DNA of 10,794 bases from JAADHG01 sp964418645 (GTDB lineage Bacteria; Bacteroidota; Bacteroidia; Flavobacteriales; Flavobacteriaceae). The DNA lies in NCBI GenBank assembly GCA_964418645.1, contig CAYQME010000074.1:1-10794 (forward strand). Reading direction: 5' to 3'. A program made the translations under genes and the position numbers. A model generated the notes under the pieces. The model saw nothing but the letters and a program-made list of their open reading frames with translations, did not search any database and had not been told where the DNA came from. Of the stretch, positions 7,405 to 10,794 are shown piece by piece; the stretch's first letter is position 1; each line of letters begins with the position of its first letter.

Positions 7405-9795
7405 CTGAAGAACATTTATGTAATATTATTCTTTTTAAGTACAACTTTTATATGGTCTCAAAATTATATGGTGTCCGGATCTATAAAAGATGAGGCAAAC
7501 AATCCGATAGCATATGCTAATATTTTACTTTTAAAAGCACAAGATTCTACTATAGTTTATGGAACGACTTCTAACGAAGAAGGGCAGTATAGTTTTAACA
7601 ATGTAACAGCAAACACGTATATTATTAAAGTTAGTTTTATTAGCTATGAGGATAATTATAGCAATATTGCGGTTAGTGGAGATTTACAAACCCCTTTAAT
7701 TGTTTTAAAAGAATCTGTTGAAACGCTTTCTGAAATACAAATTACCTATAAAAAACCAACATTAACACGTGAAGTAGATAGGTTAGTATTTAATGTAGAA
7801 AAAACAGCCCTAAGCGAAGGAAACATGATGGAGGTATTACGCAGTACACCCGGGGTTTTAGTTTTGGACAATAAAATAATGGTTAAAAATTCTACTCCAA
7901 CAGTATATATAAATGACCGAAAAGTACACCTATCATCTCGTGAGGTTGTGGAATTACTTGAAGGCACTTCAGCTTCAAATATTGAAGCTATAGAAGTAAT
8001 TACAAATCCGCCAGCACGTTATGGCGCAGAAAGCGGCGTTGTGTTGAGTATTTTAATGTCTAGGAATCTTATTTCTGGATATAACGGCAGTGTTTTTAGT
8101 AACTATACCCAAGGCGTTTTTCCTAAAACCAGTCAAGGCATGGCCAACTATTTTAAAGGAGAAAAAATAAGTGTGTTTGCAAACTATAGTTATAATAAAA
8201 GTAAGATTAATCGTGTAGATAGACAATCCATAGATTACCTAGATCAAAGATGGGTTTCAGACCTTGATAGAAATACATGGAAAGAAACACATAATTTCAG
8301 CTTAAATTTTGATTGGAACATCAATAGACATAATATTTTAAGCTTGTCAACAAATACTCAGTTTCTACCATATTATAAGTATATAGTAAAAAATGAAACC
8401 CAAATCACTCCAATTATTAGTGATGAAATTGCAAAATTTAACTCTTACAATCTTTCAAGAGATAATGAGAACAACTTAGGTTTTGATTTGGGTTATGTAC
8501 ATACCTTTAAGAAGGATAATGCAAAGCTTTCGTTAAGCTCTCATTACACAACGTATAATTATAAGCGTAGACAAGATGTAGAAACAGATTACTTTTTAGG
8601 TGATAACTCATTTTTTCTGAACAATAGATTTAACACAAAATCAACACAAGACACCAAAATTATAACTTCACAGCTAGACTATAGTTTACCTATTGATGAA
8701 TCATCCTCTTTTGAAGCTGGTGTAAAGTTTTCAAATGTATTAGCAAATAGCGATAATATTCAAAACGATATTATTGGTAACACCGAAGTTTTAAATGTTG
8801 GTAATACTGACATATTTAATTACGATGAAAGCGTATATGCTGCCTATATGAGTTTCGACAAGAAGGGGACAAAATGGAGTTTAAGCACTGGGTTGAGGGT
8901 AGAACAAACGGTTATAGAGTCTAGATCAATTTTAACAAACCAAAACAACGACCAAAACTATTTTGAGTGGTTTCCAACAGCAAACCTTAGTTTTCAAGCT
9001 TCAGAAAAAGTTAATATTTATGTAAACTATAAGCGTAGCATCAAACGCCCTGATTATACTGATTTAAACCCGTTCAAGTATTTTTTGAATGATAACACTG
9101 TTGCTACTGGGAATCCTAATTTAAAGCCAATTTTTATTAATAACACCAAAATAGGAGTATCAATCAATAATATATTTACTATAGAGGCATATTATAAAAA
9201 AAATGAAAATAATATTTTCTTAATCCCTATTCAGGATAATGTTACTAATATTTTAACTTACACCTCATTAAATATTAACTATACCGAAGAAATAGGTTTG
9301 GATTTAGAGGCTAATTTTTATGTTATAGACAAATGGTTTGTATATATTGGGACTTCGTTTTATAATTATAAAGATAACGCTACACTTTTTAATAATACCA
9401 TTAATAGAGATAGATGGGCGAATTATTCTGTTTTAAGCAATGATATTTCGTTTTTAAAAGACAATAGTTTAACCGCTAATTTCACATTAACCTATATAGG
9501 AAAAAATGTTTTGGGGTTACAAGTAGTAAACACCAGATGGGCAAGTGATTTATCCTTCAGAAAAAAAGTCTTTAAAGGTAAGGGGGTGTTTTCGTTATCT
9601 TTTTCCGATTTATTTAATACACAAGATTTTTTTATAAGCACTCAGTTTTTAAATCAAAACAACACGAGTTTTACAAATTTAGACAACAGATATGTTAAAC
9701 TAGGGTTTAGATACAAGTTTGGAAACACAAAATTGTCTTCAAATGAACATGGAACATCTATAGATGAAAGAAATCGATTAGGTAATAAATACTAA
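7405..9795 (+). CDS. Outer-membrane beta-barrel family protein (TonB-receptor-like), probable CTG start
   Basis: From the CTG at 7405 the product is 796 residues. Residues 1-19 form a typical signal peptide (KNIYVILFFLSTTFIWSQ), which is lost if translation starts at the first in-frame ATG, 7468 (775 residues). The only in-frame stop upstream is TAA at 7396, and no ATG, GTG or TTG lies between it and 7468, so CTG is the best start. Residues about 22-104 are a carboxypeptidase-regulatory-like beta-sandwich (GSIKDEANNPIAYANILL, GQYSFNNV). About 107-215 form a plug-like domain (MMEVLRSTPGVLV, PTVYINDRKV, IEAIEVITNPPARYGAESG). The rest is an aromatic-rich outer-membrane barrel of the OMP_b-brl_3 type, ending near LGFRYKFGNTKLS. 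Family members sit in the outer membrane and probably act as TonB-dependent-type transporters or receptors; the substrate is unknown. No SusD partner is adjacent. Its stop codon overlaps that of the convergent PD40 gene. Confidence 0.85.
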   Translation: MKNIYVILFFLSTTFIWSQNYMVSGSIKDEANNPIAYANILLLKAQDSTIVYGTTSNEEGQYSFNNVTANTYIIKVSFISYEDNYSNIAVSGDLQTPLIVLKESVETLSEIQITYKKPTLTREVDRLVFNVEKTALSEGNMMEVLRSTPGVLVLDNKIMVKNSTPTVYINDRKVHLSSREVVELLEGTSASNIEAIEVITNPPARYGAESGVVLSILMSRNLISGYNGSVFSNYTQGVFPKTSQGMANYFKGEKISVFANYSYNKSKINRVDRQSIDYLDQRWVSDLDRNTWKETHNFSLNFDWNINRHNILSLSTNTQFLPYYKYIVKNETQITPIISDEIAKFNSYNLSRDNENNLGFDLGYVHTFKKDNAKLSLSSHYTTYNYKRRQDVETDYFLGDNSFFLNNRFNTKSTQDTKIITSQLDYSLPIDESSSFEAGVKFSNVLANSDNIQNDIIGNTEVLNVGNTDIFNYDESVYAAYMSFDKKGTKWSLSTGLRVEQTVIESRSILTNQNNDQNYFEWFPTANLSFQASEKVNIYVNYKRSIKRPDYTDLNPFKYFLNDNTVATGNPNLKPIFINNTKIGVSINNIFTIEAYYKKNENNIFLIPIQDNVTNILTYTSLNINYTEEIGLDLEANFYVIDKWFVYIGTSFYNYKDNATLFNNTINRDRWANYSVLSNDISFLKDNSLTANFTLTYIGKNVLGLQVVNTRWASDLSFRKKVFKGKGVFSLSFSDLFNTQDFFISTQFLNQNNTSFTNLDNRYVKLGFRYKFGNTKLSSNEHGTSIDERNRLGNKY

Positions 9796-10794
9796 TCTTG
9801 CCATTCTGCAATAAACAAATTGGTGTCATGACCACCTCCATTATTTCTGTTGGAAGAAAAAATAAGCTTCTTACCATCATTTGAAAACACAGGGAATGCA
9901 TCAAAAGTTTCGCCATGTGTAACACGTTCTAGATTCGTACCATCCAAATCAATTAAATATAAATTAAAAGGGAAGCCACGTTCTGCTTCAAAATTAGAGG
10001 AGAATAAAATTTTCTTTCCACTAGGGTGAAAAAACGGACTCCAATTCGCATTTCCAAGGTGTGTAATCTGTCGTAAACCACTACCATCAGCATTACAAAT
10101 AAACAATTCCATTTCTGTTGGTTGTACTAAGCCTTCGGCTAATAGGTCTTTGTATTCTTTAATCTCTTTTGGGGTTTTTGGTCTGGAAGAACGAAAAATT
10201 AATTGGGTGCCATCTGGAGAAAAGAAAGCACCACCATCATAACCTAATTCATTAGTAATTTGTTTCACATTAGTGCCATCAATATTCATGGTGTATAGCT
10301 CCAAATCGCCACTACGCATTGAGGTGAATACAATCTTATCGCCTTTTGGAGACACAGTAGCTTCAGCATCATATCCAGGAACATCAGTCAATTGCTTTGT
10401 AATAGTTCCATCTAAATTTGCTACAAAAATATCATAACTATCATAAATTGGCCACACGTATTTTCCTTCTTTTCGTAAAGGTGTTTCTGGGCATTCATTA
10501 CCACCTAAATGTGTAGACCCATACACAAAGTGTTTATTATCAGGCAAAAAGTAAGCGCATGTTGTTCTTCCTTTTCCAGTACTAATCATTGGAGGAATAG
10601 TATTATCAAACGTTTCATCTGCATTCATTAAAAACATTTGATCACAGTTTACGTCCCAAGCCTTATTATTAGATTGAAAAATAATTTGTTTATCATCAAA
10701 ACTCCAATAGGCCTCAGCGTTATCACCACCAAAAGTGATTTGACGCATAGATTTAAAATGAGTCTCTTCTGGAAAGATTAAAGCGTTTGCATTT
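9792..10794 (-). CDS. PD40/TolB-like beta-propeller protein, 5' end beyond the window (partial)
   Basis: The frame is open from the right edge to a TAG at 9792-9794, at least 334 codons. An ATG at 10748 exists, but the 15 codons before it are also open and read like family sequence (ALIFPEETHFKS followed by MRQITFGGDNAEAYWSFD), so that ATG is internal and the true start lies outside. The protein is built of PD40 (WD40-like) blades, seen as repeats of the type DGTNVKQIT...GAFFSPDGTQLIFRSSR, DGSGLRQIT...PFFHPSGKKILFSSN and DGTNLERVT...PVFSNDGKKLIFSSNR. Five or six such units suggest one complete propeller. Homologues are usually exported, but the signal peptide cannot be seen here. No peptidase domain follows the propeller, so it is not an S9 peptidase. 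It may bind a ligand or a protein; its role is unknown. It converges on the outer-membrane barrel gene with a 4-bp overlap. Confidence 0.9.
   Translation of the reverse strand, partial: NANALIFPEETHFKSMRQITFGGDNAEAYWSFDDKQIIFQSNNKAWDVNCDQMFLMNADETFDNTIPPMISTGKGRTTCAYFLPDNKHFVYGSTHLGGNECPETPLRKEGKYVWPIYDSYDIFVANLDGTITKQLTDVPGYDAEATVSPKGDKIVFTSMRSGDLELYTMNIDGTNVKQITNELGYDGGAFFSPDGTQLIFRSSRPKTPKEIKEYKDLLAEGLVQPTEMELFICNADGSGLRQITHLGNANWSPFFHPSGKKILFSSNFEAERGFPFNLYLIDLDGTNLERVTHGETFDAFPVFSNDGKKLIFSSNRNNGGGHDTNLFIAEWQD

Noticed and set aside
7418..7423. ATG immediately followed by TAA, a minimal upstream open frame
   Set aside because: It lies in another frame within the signal-peptide coding stretch and has no visible ribosome-binding site; coincidence is more likely than a regulatory start-stop.
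10746..10748. ATG that could be taken as the start of the PD40 protein
   Set aside because: The frame is open upstream to the window edge with family-like residues, and a start here would leave no export signal.

Overview
The window looks like chromosomal DNA of a member of the Bacteroidota, most likely a flavobacterium. It is AT-rich. Its signal peptides end in the F/W-S-Q pattern common in Flavobacteriia. It carries typical family architectures of that group: a periplasmic two-component-regulator-type propeller joined to LytTR, an outer-membrane barrel with an N-terminal carboxypeptidase-regulatory-like domain, and a PD40 propeller. Two intergenic sites match the Bacteroidota -7 element TAnnTTTG. 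The genus cannot be fixed from the sequence alone.

Layout. Bases 1-2327 (minus) hold the N-terminal 775 codons of a secreted propeller-like protein that runs off the left edge. A 103-bp gap separates it from an 888-residue gene at 2431-5097 (minus). That gene encodes a membrane-spanning regulator: signal peptide, about twelve Reg_prop-like blades, a Y_Y_Y domain, one membrane helix, a short coiled coil and a C-terminal LytTR DNA-binding domain. Next comes an assembly scar: 100 Ns flanked on both sides by the same 55 bp. The two contig ends almost certainly overlap and no sequence is missing. Then lepA (elongation factor 4) lies at 5360-7156 (minus), and a 248-bp divergent intergenic region holds two perfect inverted repeats and two -7-like promoter elements. 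On the plus strand an outer-membrane beta-barrel receptor-like gene ends at 9795. Its signal peptide is encoded upstream of the first in-frame ATG, so translation probably starts at the CTG at 7405. Finally a PD40/TolB-like propeller protein (minus) enters from the right edge, and its stop codon overlaps the stop codon of the barrel gene.

How the genes may work together. lepA is a housekeeping translation factor and is probably unrelated to its neighbours. The propeller-LytTR regulator sits directly upstream, in the same direction, of a secreted protein that itself has propeller-like repeats. This suggests a local pair in which a one-piece transmembrane sensor controls a cell-surface protein. 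The barrel gene appears to have its own promoter, with a palindromic site about 43 bp upstream of the estimated transcription start. I see no mobile element, CRISPR array, tRNA or rRNA. The most distinctive points are the kinase-less transmembrane regulator with its neighbour, the non-ATG start of the barrel gene, the two operator-like palindromes and the assembly duplication.
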